Source: Lachnospiraceae bacterium UBA7086 (GTDB lineage: Bacteria; Bacillota; Clostridia; Lachnospirales; Lachnospiraceae). Taken from it: 38,000 nucleotides of DNA. The notes under the pieces are model-generated. The model was not told the DNA's origin. It was given only the letters and a program-made list of their open reading frames with translations, and did no database searches. Where the stretch lies: positions 1-38,000 of the forward strand of contig DKZA01000037.1 in the NCBI GenBank assembly GCA_002492525.1, given 5' to 3'. The position numbers and the translations under genes are program-made. Numbering within the stretch: position 1 is the first letter of the stretch; each line of letters begins with the position of its first letter. Shown in pieces: positions 7,334 through 14,902 of the stretch.

Positions 7334-9079
7334 ATGGGATTAAGAAGCCAGGAAATGCGTAAACTTGCACCGGAATTAGATCCGCTGCGGATAGGGACGG
7401 GATGGAAGCCGGAAGATTTGTCCAAACCGCAGGTGATGATCGAGAGTACTTACGGTGACAGCCATCCGGGAAGTGGGCATCTGCACATTCTGGTAGAGGA
7501 AGTGCGTAAGGGGATCGAGGAAGCAGGCGGGCATGGAGCACGTTATTACTGTACGGATATCTGCGATGGTGAGAGCCAGGGAACAGACGGTATTAATTAT
7601 AGCCTGGCAAGCCGTGAGATGATTGCCAATATGATTGAGATTCATGCCAATGCAACGCCTTTTGACGCAGGAGTATATCTGGCAAGCTGTGATAAAGGGA
7701 TGCCGGGCAATCTGATGGGGCTGGCAAGAGCGGATGTGCCGGCAGTTGTAGTACCCGGAGGCACTATGAACGCGGGGCCCGAGATGCTTACATTAGAGCA
7801 GCTTGGCATGTACAGCGCCAAGTATCAGCGCGGTGAGATTGATGAGGAAAAGTTAAACTGGGCGAAGTGTAACGCATGTCCGAGCTGTGGTGCCTGTTCT
7901 TTTATCGGTACAGCATCTACCATGCAGATCATGGCGGAGGCACTGGGACTTGCACTTCCCGGGAGCGCGCTGATGCCGGCTACAAGCCCGGACTTGCTTA
8001 CCTTTGCAAAAGAAGCGGGTATGCAGGCAGTGAAGCTTGCAACAATGCCGCATATGCGTCCCAGCGATATTGTGACCATGGAGAGTTTTGAAAATGCGAT
8101 TCTTGTACATGCAGCTGTTTCGGGCAGTACAAACTGTCTGCTGCATATTCCGGCGATTGCCCATGAGTTTGGAATTGAGATTACCGGAGACACCTTCGAC
8201 AGACTGCACAGGAACGCAAGATATCTTCTGGATGTGCGCCCGGCAGGCCGCTGGCCGGCAGAATGTTTCTATTATGCAGGCGGGGTACCGGCAATCATGG
8301 AGGAAATCAGGCAGCACCTGCATTTGCATGTAATGACTGTGACAGGTAAGACGCTGGGAGAGAATCTGGATGCTCTAAAAGAGAACGGATTTTACGAAAG
8401 ATGTGAAAAGTGGCTGCAGGAATTTAATAAACGGTATGGCGTTTCCCTGCAAAAGGAAGATATCATTCGTCCTTATGATAATGCCATCGGAACGGACGGC
8501 AGTATTGCTATCCTGAGAGGGAATCTGGCGCCGGAGGGAGCGGTGATCAAGCATACAGCCTGTCCGAAGGAGATGTTCAAAGCTGTTTTGCGGGCCAGAC
8601 CTTTTGACAGTGAAGAAGAATGTCTGGATGCCGTCCTGAAACATAAGGTAGAAAAAGGAGATGCAGTATTCATTCGTTATGAAGGGCCGAAGGGAAGCGG
8701 TATGCCGGAGATGTTCTATACTTCTGAGGCGATCAGCAGTGATAAGGAACTGGGCAGAAGCATTGCGCTGATTACAGACGGCCGTTTTTCCGGAGCATCT
8801 ACCGGGCCGGTTATCGGACATTGCAGTCCGGAAGCAGTGGACGGCGGGCCGATTGCGCTTGTGGAAGAAGGTGATCTGATTGAGATTGATGTAGAAGCCA
8901 GAAAGCTGAATATCATTGGTATTGCCGGTGAACGAAAGAGCATGGAGGAAGTGGAACAGGTTCTTGCAATGCGGCGTAAAAACTGGAAGCCAAGAGAACC
9001 CAAGTATACAAAAGGAGTGCTCAGATTATTCAGTGAACATGCTGCGAGTCCGATGAAGGGAGCCTATTTGGAGTATTAA
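7334..9079 (+). CDS. IlvD/Edd-family sugar-acid dehydratase (resembles the YjhG/YagF group)
   Basis: A 581-residue iron-sulfur dehydratase. In the operon it should remove water from an aldonic acid to give a 2-keto-3-deoxy acid. Likely cluster cysteines are C77 (ICDGESQG), C119 (SCDKGMPG) and one of C182/C185/C188 (CPSCGAC). The TPCN-type cysteine of true IlvD is absent (HPGSGHL aligns there), while the CDG...QG..G pattern is like Edd and the E. coli xylonate dehydratases YjhG/YagF. HAAVSGSTN and HIPAIAHEFG also recall that group. It is therefore probably not the branched-chain amino acid enzyme that automatic annotation would name. The ATG at 7334 has AAAGGAG 7-10 nt upstream. Substrate (gluconate, galactonate or another) cannot be read from sequence. 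Confidence 0.88.
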   Translation: MGLRSQEMRKLAPELDPLRIGTGWKPEDLSKPQVMIESTYGDSHPGSGHLHILVEEVRKGIEEAGGHGARYYCTDICDGESQGTDGINYSLASREMIANMIEIHANATPFDAGVYLASCDKGMPGNLMGLARADVPAVVVPGGTMNAGPEMLTLEQLGMYSAKYQRGEIDEEKLNWAKCNACPSCGACSFIGTASTMQIMAEALGLALPGSALMPATSPDLLTFAKEAGMQAVKLATMPHMRPSDIVTMESFENAILVHAAVSGSTNCLLHIPAIAHEFGIEITGDTFDRLHRNARYLLDVRPAGRWPAECFYYAGGVPAIMEEIRQHLHLHVMTVTGKTLGENLDALKENGFYERCEKWLQEFNKRYGVSLQKEDIIRPYDNAIGTDGSIAILRGNLAPEGAVIKHTACPKEMFKAVLRARPFDSEEECLDAVLKHKVEKGDAVFIRYEGPKGSGMPEMFYTSEAISSDKELGRSIALITDGRFSGASTGPVIGHCSPEAVDGGPIALVEEGDLIEIDVEARKLNIIGIAGERKSMEEVEQVLAMRRKNWKPREPKYTKGVLRLFSEHAASPMKGAYLEY

Positions 9080-9143
9080 TGTCCTGTTAAGGCAGGCAAA
9101 AGAAATAGACAACAATGAAATGATATCATAGGAGGGAAAAGAT

Positions 9144-9794
9144 ATGGGAACAATAGCGGAACAGTTTTATGAGTATGGCGTGGTACCGGTAGTCGTTTTG
9201 GAGGATGCAAAGGATGCGCTTCCGTTGGCAAAAGCCTTGATAGAAGGCGGTCTGCCCTGCGCGGAAGTGACTTTTCGCACGGAGGCGGCAGAGGAATCCA
9301 TTCGCCGGATGAGTGAGAAATATCCGGATATGCTTGTGGGCGCGGGCACCGTATTGACGATAGAACAGGTAGACCGGGCTGTGAAGGCAGGTGCTAAATT
9401 TATCGTGAGTCCGGGTTTTGATCCGGAGATTGTGGATTATTGTCTGAATAAAGATATTCCGGTATTTCCGGGATGCATTACACCTTCTGAGGTGGCGCAG
9501 GCGGCGAAGCGCGGCATGAAGGTGGTGAAGTTCTTCCCGGCCGAACAGGCCGGCGGTGTGTCTATGATTAAGGCTATGGCAGCGCCCTATACGATGATGA
9601 AATTTATGCCAACCGGCGGAATCAATGCCAAGAATCTGAAAGAATATCTGGAATATGACAAGATTCTCTGCTGTGGCGGCAGCTGGATGGTGAAGGGGGA
9701 CATGATTCGCAGCGGAGCGTTTGATAAGATTAAGGAGCTGACGAAAGAAGCTGTGGAGCTTGCTGCTGCAATCCGTGCAGGTGAGAAACGATAG
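9144..9794 (+). CDS. eda: 2-keto-3-deoxy-6-phosphogluconate aldolase (KDPG/KHG aldolase)
   Basis: A 216-residue class I aldolase of the KDPG/KHG family that splits 2-keto-3-deoxy-6-phosphogluconate into pyruvate and glyceraldehyde 3-phosphate. Visible are the active-site E41 and R45 in AEVTFRT, the AGTV loop (67-70), the Schiff-base lysine K129 in VKFFPAE, and the phosphate-binding PTGGI (156-160). Length is typical. AGGAGGG lies about 8 nt before the ATG. It follows the dehydratase by 64 nt and precedes the kinase by 26 nt, so the pathway order is dehydration, phosphorylation, cleavage. A 6-phospho-galactonate analogue as substrate is possible, since the family also includes KDPGal aldolases. 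Confidence 0.94.
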   Translation: MGTIAEQFYEYGVVPVVVLEDAKDALPLAKALIEGGLPCAEVTFRTEAAEESIRRMSEKYPDMLVGAGTVLTIEQVDRAVKAGAKFIVSPGFDPEIVDYCLNKDIPVFPGCITPSEVAQAAKRGMKVVKFFPAEQAGGVSMIKAMAAPYTMMKFMPTGGINAKNLKEYLEYDKILCCGGSWMVKGDMIRSGAFDKIKELTKEAVELAAAIRAGEKR

Positions 9795-9820
9795 AAAGTT
9801 GATTGAGAGAGGAGAATAGT

Positions 9821-10918
9821 ATGAATCTGAATTTAAAACCTAAGAGTGAATGTAAATATGATGCGGTATCCCTGGGAGAAGTGATGCTGCGCCTGGATCC
9901 GGGAGAGGGAAGGATTCGTACGGCCAGAAGCTTCCGCGCGTGGGAAGGCGGCGGGGAATATAATGTGGTACGTGGACTCCGCCGATGCTTTGGTATGAAT
10001 ACAGCCGTGATTACAGCCTTTGCCGAGAATGAGATCGGTTTGCTGATGGAAGATTTTATCTTGCAGGGCGGTGTGGATACTTCCCTGATTAAATGGATGA
10101 AGACGGATGGTATTGGAAGAACCTGCAGAAACGGCCTTAATTTTACAGAGCGCGGTTTTGGTATCCGCGGTGCCGTGGGATGTTCTGACCGTGCCAATAC
10201 GGCGATTTCCAAGGCTACGCCGGCAGATTTCGATTTTGAGTATATTTTTGGAGAACTGGGTGTGCGCTGGCTTCATACGGGCGGGATCTATGCGGCGCTG
10301 TCCGAACAGTCCTGTGAGACAGTGCTTGCAGCGATTAAGACGGCCAAGAAGTATGGTACGGTGGTTTCTTATGATTTGAATTACAGGCCTTCAATGTGGA
10401 GCGCTATCGGCGGTTTGGAGAAAGCGCAGGAAGTGAATAAAGAGATTGCAAAATATGTAGATGTGATGATTGGCAATGAGGAAGATTTCACGGCCTGCCT
10501 CGGTTTCGAGATAGAAGGCAATGATGAAAATCTTAAAGAGCTGAATCTGGACGGCTATAAGAAGATGATCAATCATGCGGCTCAGGTATATACGAACTTT
10601 AAAGTGGTTGCCACGACTCTGCGAGAAGTAAAAACTGCTACCGTAAATGACTGGAGCGCAATCTGCTGGGCAGACGGTGAGATCTATAAGGCGAAGGATT
10701 ATAAAGGCCTGGAGATTATGGATCGTGTGGGCGGCGGTGATTCTTTTGCATCAGGGCTGATCTATGGCCTGATGACCACAGGCGATGCCGAGACAGCGGT
10801 TAATTATGGCGCGGCTCACGGAGCGTTGGCGATGACGACACCGGGGGATACCACGATGGCAAGCAGGAAAGAAGTGGAAGCCATTATGGGCGGTGCTGGA
10901 GCACGGGTGCAGAGATAG
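9821..10918 (+). CDS. kdgK: PfkB-family 2-keto-3-deoxygluconate kinase
   Basis: A 365-residue ribokinase-fold kinase that should phosphorylate the keto-deoxy acid at C6 to make the aldolase substrate. The N-terminal GEVMLRLDPGEG is typical of KDG kinases, and WEGGGEYNVVRGL (41-53) stands where GG.xxNVA occurs in the family. The C-terminal DRVGGGDSFASG carries the catalytic base D307 and the anion hole. The ATG at 9821 has GAGAGGAG 6 nt before it; a TTG at 9803 upstream of that site is unlikely. It is the last gene of the operon; its stop codon is followed immediately, at 10919, by a 203-bp palindromic element. No gluconate kinase or 6-phosphogluconate dehydratase is present, supporting the semi-phosphorylative route. 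Confidence 0.9.
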   Translation: MNLNLKPKSECKYDAVSLGEVMLRLDPGEGRIRTARSFRAWEGGGEYNVVRGLRRCFGMNTAVITAFAENEIGLLMEDFILQGGVDTSLIKWMKTDGIGRTCRNGLNFTERGFGIRGAVGCSDRANTAISKATPADFDFEYIFGELGVRWLHTGGIYAALSEQSCETVLAAIKTAKKYGTVVSYDLNYRPSMWSAIGGLEKAQEVNKEIAKYVDVMIGNEEDFTACLGFEIEGNDENLKELNLDGYKKMINHAAQVYTNFKVVATTLREVKTATVNDWSAICWADGEIYKAKDYKGLEIMDRVGGGDSFASGLIYGLMTTGDAETAVNYGAAHGALAMTTPGDTTMASRKEVEAIMGGAGARVQR

Positions 10919-11121
10919 AATGTTACTTTTCACACCTACCATAATATGGTAGCCTGAACAGATAGGAAATTCTTCGTCAGCTCGCTTTCGCTCCTTTCAC
11001 AGCGCAACAGACACTAAGCTCGATAAGAACCTCGCTAAGTGCTGGCGCTGTTCTAGGGCTTCCTTAAGAATTCCCTATCTGCTCAGGCGTCACGTCTGGT
11101 TATGGTGTGAAAAGTAACATT
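10919..11121 (-). repeat. Structured palindromic repeat, copy 1 (203 bp)
   Basis: Perfect 18-bp terminal arms (AATGTTACTTTTCACACC at 10919-10936 and its complement at 11104-11121) enclose a second stem, CCTGAACAGATAGG (10953-10966) with 11074-11087 (one mismatch), and AAATTCTT/AAGAATTC. On the minus strand the core reads AACAGCGCCAGCACTTAG ... GCTTAGTGTCTGTTGCGCTG and then the mini-hairpin GCGAAAGC (10984-10991). Nearly the same core occurs on the plus strand at 24086-24273. There is no open reading frame. It begins directly after the kdgK stop and ends 22 nt before the ileS promoter. Confidence 0.85.
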
Positions 11122-11142
11122 AATTCCAAAAGAATTTACTTC

Positions 11143-11172
11143 TTGACAACTCCGATTTCCGGGAATTATAAT
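11143..11172 (+). promoter_or_regulatory. Promoter of the T-box/ileS transcript
   Basis: A perfect TTGACA (11143-11148), an 18-nt spacer and a perfect TATAAT (11167-11172) stand just before the T-box leader. Confidence 0.85.
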
Positions 11173-11179
11173 GGCATCA

Positions 11180-11457
11180 ACAAAGACGTTGAAGAAGACA
11201 GTAGCTGATTTAGGAAAGTCACAGCGAGCCGGTGAGGGTGTAAGACCGGTATGAGTAGAAGATCAGGGAAGATCACTTCTGAGTCGCGGGCTGAACCTTT
11301 TGCACTTGAAGAAGATGCTGGAGAAGTAAGTACCGACGGATTATCCTCCGTTACAGGATAACGTATAGAGCGCTCTGCAATAGATGGGCGTCGGTACGGG
11401 AGTAACAGGTGGTATCACGAGAATCAGCCTCGTCCTTTTACTGGGACGGGGCTTTTT
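11180..11457 (+). ncRNA. T-box riboswitch, isoleucine-type, controlling ileS
   Basis: A T-box leader. Stem I landmarks follow in order: GAAGAAGACAGTAG (from about 11191), AGCGAGCCGGTGAG with GTAAGACCGG (distal loops), GAGTAGAAGATCAGGGAAGATCACTTCTGAG (specifier region, 11254 onward), then GGGCTGAACC. An ATC triplet followed by A at 11272-11274 (or 11262-11264) reads as an isoleucine specifier. The T-box motif CAGGTGGTATCACGAG has TGGT at 11410-11413, which would pair with ACCA of an uncharged tRNA whose discriminator base is A, as in tRNA-Ile. The terminator alternative follows at 11427-11457. Uncharged tRNA-Ile should stabilise the antiterminator and allow ileS transcription. Confidence 0.93.
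11427..11457 (+). terminator. T-box conditional terminator
   Basis: GCCTCGTCC (11427-11435) pairs with GGACGGGGC (11444-11452; one G-U) and is followed by five T. It competes with the antiterminator containing TGGT at 11410. Confidence 0.9.
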
Positions 11458-11460
11458 GCG

Positions 11461-11565
11461 CGAATAAGCAGAGTCAGAAGGCATACGGATTAGGTGCCAT
11501 GCTTGCATGAGCGACTAATCTGTAGGGCTTCTGACGAGCAACAGCAAACGGAGTCTGCTTATTCG
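11461..11565 (+). repeat. Palindromic element within the ileS leader, possible divergent copy 4
   Basis: CGAATAAGCAGA (11461-11472) pairs perfectly with TCTGCTTATTCG (11554-11565). Inside it GTCAGAAG (11473-11480) pairs with CTTCTGAC (11528-11535), GATTAG with CTAATC (11488-11493 with 11515-11520), and a CATGC/GCATG tip. It shares GAGTCTGCTTAT with the arm of copy 3 and a similar nested plan, but lacks the GCGAAAGC mini-hairpin, so membership in the family is tentative. It lies after the T-box terminator and before the ileS ribosome binding site, so it would be in the read-through mRNA. Confidence 0.65.
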
Positions 11566-11600
11566 TCTCAACTTAATTTAGTAGAGAAAGGAAGAAAAGT

Positions 11601-14600
11601 ATGTACCAGAAAGTTGACGCCAACTTAAATTTTGTGGACAGAGAGAAAGAAGTATGCCTGTTCTGGAAGGACAATGATATTTTCAGGAAGAGTATGGAAA
11701 CCAGAAAAGAAGGGCCTACCTATACCTTTTATGACGGCCCGCCGACAGCCAACGGCAAGCCTCATATCGGACATGTGCTGACCCGTGTGATCAAAGATAT
11801 GATTCCCAGATATCGTACCATGAAGGGCTATATGGTGCCTCGTAAGGCCGGCTGGGATACCCACGGTCTGCCGGTGGAACTGGAAGTGGAGAAACTTCTG
11901 GGTCTGGACGGCAAGGAGCAGATTGAAGAGTATGGACTGGATCCCTTTATCGGGAAATGTAAGGAGTCTGTGTGGAAGTATAAGGGCATGTGGGAGGACT
12001 TCTCTCAGACAGTCGGCTTCTGGGCGGACATGGACGATCCTTATGTGACTTATCACGATGACTTTATCGAGTCCGAGTGGTGGGCGCTGAAACAGATCTG
12101 GGATAAGGGACTTCTTTATAAGGGCTTTAAGATTGTGCCTTACTGCCCGCGCTGCGGTACGCCTCTGTCATCCCATGAGGTGGCGCAGGGGTATAAAGCG
12201 GTGAAGGAGCGCTCCGCAGTGGCAAGATTTAAGGTAGTGGGAGAGGATGCTTATTTCCTGGCATGGACCACCACGCCCTGGACGCTGCCCTCCAATGTGG
12301 CGCTTTGTGTGAATCCTGACGAAACCTACGCGAAGGTGAAAGCGGCGGACGGTTACACCTACTATATGGCACAGGCGCTGTTAGATACGGTGCTGGGCAG
12401 ACTGGCCACAGAGGATACGCCGGCTTATGAAGTCTTAGAGACTTATGTGGGAACAGATCTGGAATATAAAGAATATGAGCCTCTTTTTGCCTGTGCCGGC
12501 AAGGAGGCACAGAGGCAGAAAAAGAAAGCCCATTATGTGACCTGTGACAATTACGTTACCATGACAGATGGTACCGGTATTGTTCACATTGCGCCGGCTT
12601 TCGGTGAAGACGATGCCCAGGTGGGCCGCAAGTACGATCTGCCCTTGGTACAGTTTGTGGACGGCAAGGGTAATATGACCGAGGAGACTGCTTACGCAGG
12701 CACCTTCGTAAAAGATGCGGATCCGGAGATCATCAAGGATCTGGATAAGGAGGGCAAGCTGTTTGATGCGCCCAAGTTTGAGCATGACTATCCTTTCTGC
12801 TGGCGCTGTGATACGCCCCTTATCTATTATGCGAGAGAGTCCTGGTTTATCAAGATGACGGCGGTGCGGGATGAGCTGGTGGCCAACAATAAGACGGTCA
12901 ACTGGATTCCGGAGTCTATCGGCGAGGGGCGTTTCGGCAACTGGCTTGAGAATATTCAGGATTGGGGTATTTCCAGGAACCGTTACTGGGGTACGCCCTT
13001 AAATGTGTGGGAATGTGAGGACTGCGGCCATATGGAAGCCATCGGTTCCCGGGATGAGCTGGAGAAGATGAGCGGCAATCCGGCGGCGCAGACGGTGGAA
13101 CTGCACAGACCCTATATTGATGAAATTACCTGCACCTGTCCGAAGTGCGGCAAGACCATGAAACGGGTGCCGGAGGTCATTGACTGCTGGTTTGATTCCG
13201 GTGCCATGCCTTTTGCACAGCATCACTATCCGTTTGAGAATCAGGAGCTGTTTGAGAAACAGTTCCCGGCGCAGTTTATCTCCGAGGCGGTGGATCAGAC
13301 CAGAGGGTGGTTCTATTCCCTGTTGGCGGAGTCTACTCTGCTGTTCCATAAGTCGCCTTTTGAGAATGTCATTGTGCTGGGCCATGTGCAGGACGAGAAC
13401 GGGCAGAAGATGAGTAAGTCCAAGGGAAATGCGATAGATCCATTTGATGCTTTGGCGACTTACGGGGCGGATGCGATCCGCTGGTATTTCTATATTAATT
13501 CGGCGCCCTGGCTGCCCAATCGCTTCCATGGCAAGGCCGTGCAGGAAGGACAGAGAAAGTTCCTGGGCACCCTGTGGAATACCTACGCTTTCTTTGTGCT
13601 TTATGCCAATATCGATCAGTTTGATGCGACTAAGTATCAGTTGGAATATGAGAAACTTCCGGTTATGGATAAGTGGCTCTTGTCCAAGTTAAATACAGCG
13701 GTGAAGGAAGTGGATAATCATCTGGATCAGTACCGGATTCCGGAAGCGGCAAGAGTCCTGGATAACTTTGTGGACGAGATGAGCAACTGGTATGTGAGAA
13801 GAAGCCGTGAACGTTTCTGGGCGAAGGGGATGGAGCAGGATAAGATCAATGCTTACATGACCCTTTATACAGCGCTTGTGACCATCTGCAAATGTGCGGC
13901 ACCCATGATTCCCTTTATGACGGAGGAAATCTACAGAAATCTGGTATGCAGTGTGGATCAGACGGCACCGGAGAGTATCCATCTGTGTGATTTCCCTGTG
14001 GCGGATGAGGGGATGATTGATCAGAAACTGGAAGAATCCATGGAAGAGGTTCTGAAGATCGTAGTCATGGGACGTGCGGCCCGCAATACGGCGAGTATTA
14101 AGAACCGCCAGCCCATCGGTACCATGTATGTGAAAGCAGAAAAAGTGCTGGATGATTTCTATCAGGATATTGTCAAAGAGGAGCTGAATGTGAAGCAGAT
14201 TATCTTCTCTGACGATGTATCGGCTTTCACTACCTACAGTTTCAAGCCCCAGCTTAAGACTGTAGGGCCGAAGTATGGCAAGCAGCTTGGCGGTATCAAG
14301 GCATATCTGTCTGCGATGGACGGCAGTGCTGCCATGGAGACCTTAAAGGCAAGCGGTGCCATCACCTTTGCGGTGGACGGCACAGAGGTTTCTCTGACAG
14401 AGGATGACCTGTTGATCGAGATGGCACAGAAAGAAGGCTTTGTTGCCGAGGCGGACAATTATGTGACGGTGGTGCTTGACACGAACCTGACAGAGGAACT
14501 GATTGAGGAAGGCTTCGTATATGAGATTATCAGCAAGATTCAGACCATGAGAAAGGATGCGGACTTCGAGGTCATGGATCATATTAAAGTCACCTTTAAC

Positions 14601-14756
14601 GGCAATGAGAAGGTGGCACAGATTGCAAAGAAGAATGAAGCGATGATTGCCGGAAAAGTGTTGGCGGAGAGTATCACTGCAGGAGATAGTCTGGCAGTTT
14701 CTAAAGAATGGAATGTGAACGGCGAGACAGTGACCATAGGGATTGAGAAAGTGTAA
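11601..14756 (+). CDS. ileS: Isoleucyl-tRNA synthetase, class 2 (eukaryote-/MupA-like) type
   Basis: A 1051-residue class I aminoacyl-tRNA synthetase that charges tRNA-Ile. The HIGH motif is at residues 55-58 (GKPHIGHVL) and KMSKS at 603-607. The editing domain and an anticodon-binding C-terminus are of full length. The block RKAGWDTHGLPVELEVEKLLG and SPYC-type CPRCG..LSSHEVAQGYK match the type 2 bacterial enzymes (as in MupA and many actinobacteria and Thermus) rather than the E. coli-like type 1. Type 2 enzymes are generally insensitive to mupirocin; that is family knowledge, not shown here. A purine-rich GAGAAAGGAAG precedes the ATG. The gene is alone under a T-box, with an extra palindrome in its leader. 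Confidence 0.97.
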   Translation: MYQKVDANLNFVDREKEVCLFWKDNDIFRKSMETRKEGPTYTFYDGPPTANGKPHIGHVLTRVIKDMIPRYRTMKGYMVPRKAGWDTHGLPVELEVEKLLGLDGKEQIEEYGLDPFIGKCKESVWKYKGMWEDFSQTVGFWADMDDPYVTYHDDFIESEWWALKQIWDKGLLYKGFKIVPYCPRCGTPLSSHEVAQGYKAVKERSAVARFKVVGEDAYFLAWTTTPWTLPSNVALCVNPDETYAKVKAADGYTYYMAQALLDTVLGRLATEDTPAYEVLETYVGTDLEYKEYEPLFACAGKEAQRQKKKAHYVTCDNYVTMTDGTGIVHIAPAFGEDDAQVGRKYDLPLVQFVDGKGNMTEETAYAGTFVKDADPEIIKDLDKEGKLFDAPKFEHDYPFCWRCDTPLIYYARESWFIKMTAVRDELVANNKTVNWIPESIGEGRFGNWLENIQDWGISRNRYWGTPLNVWECEDCGHMEAIGSRDELEKMSGNPAAQTVELHRPYIDEITCTCPKCGKTMKRVPEVIDCWFDSGAMPFAQHHYPFENQELFEKQFPAQFISEAVDQTRGWFYSLLAESTLLFHKSPFENVIVLGHVQDENGQKMSKSKGNAIDPFDALATYGADAIRWYFYINSAPWLPNRFHGKAVQEGQRKFLGTLWNTYAFFVLYANIDQFDATKYQLEYEKLPVMDKWLLSKLNTAVKEVDNHLDQYRIPEAARVLDNFVDEMSNWYVRRSRERFWAKGMEQDKINAYMTLYTALVTICKCAAPMIPFMTEEIYRNLVCSVDQTAPESIHLCDFPVADEGMIDQKLEESMEEVLKIVVMGRAARNTASIKNRQPIGTMYVKAEKVLDDFYQDIVKEELNVKQIIFSDDVSAFTTYSFKPQLKTVGPKYGKQLGGIKAYLSAMDGSAAMETLKASGAITFAVDGTEVSLTEDDLLIEMAQKEGFVAEADNYVTVVLDTNLTEELIEEGFVYEIISKIQTMRKDADFEVMDHIKVTFNGNEKVAQIAKKNEAMIAGKVLAESITAGDSLAVSKEWNVNGETVTIGIEKV

Positions 14757-14781
14757 AAAATATTTTTTTGCACATTACCGA

Positions 14782-14810
14782 TGGTCAAACGAACAAATAC
14801 AATATATAAT
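14782..14810 (+). promoter_or_regulatory. Putative glgP promoter
   Basis: TGGTCA (14782-14787), a 17-nt spacer and a perfect TATAAT (14805-14810). Transcription would start near 14817. Confidence 0.55.
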
Positions 14811-14828
14811 AAAAACATGTTCAACAGG

Positions 14829-14855
14829 CAAGTCTGTCTTTTCGGGACAGACTTG
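14829..14855 (+). promoter_or_regulatory. Leader hairpin before glgP
   Basis: CAAGTCTGTC (14829-14838) pairs perfectly with GACAGACTTG (14846-14855) around a TTTTCGG loop. There is no T-run, so it is not an intrinsic terminator. It sits in the predicted 5' untranslated region and could stabilise the mRNA or bind a regulator. Confidence 0.5.
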
Positions 14856-14902
14856 TGTGATGCTGACTACAGGAGAGTAAACTGCTACGAGGAGGAATCA
14901 AA

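Noticed and set aside
7334..9079. Annotation as dihydroxy-acid dehydratase (ilvD)
   Set aside because: The operon partners are sugar-acid genes and the IlvD TPCN cysteine is missing.
10919..11121. Insertion sequence or transposon
   Set aside because: There are 18-bp terminal arms but no transposase frame, no clear target duplication, and the arms are not shared by the other copies. A non-autonomous mobile element remains possible.
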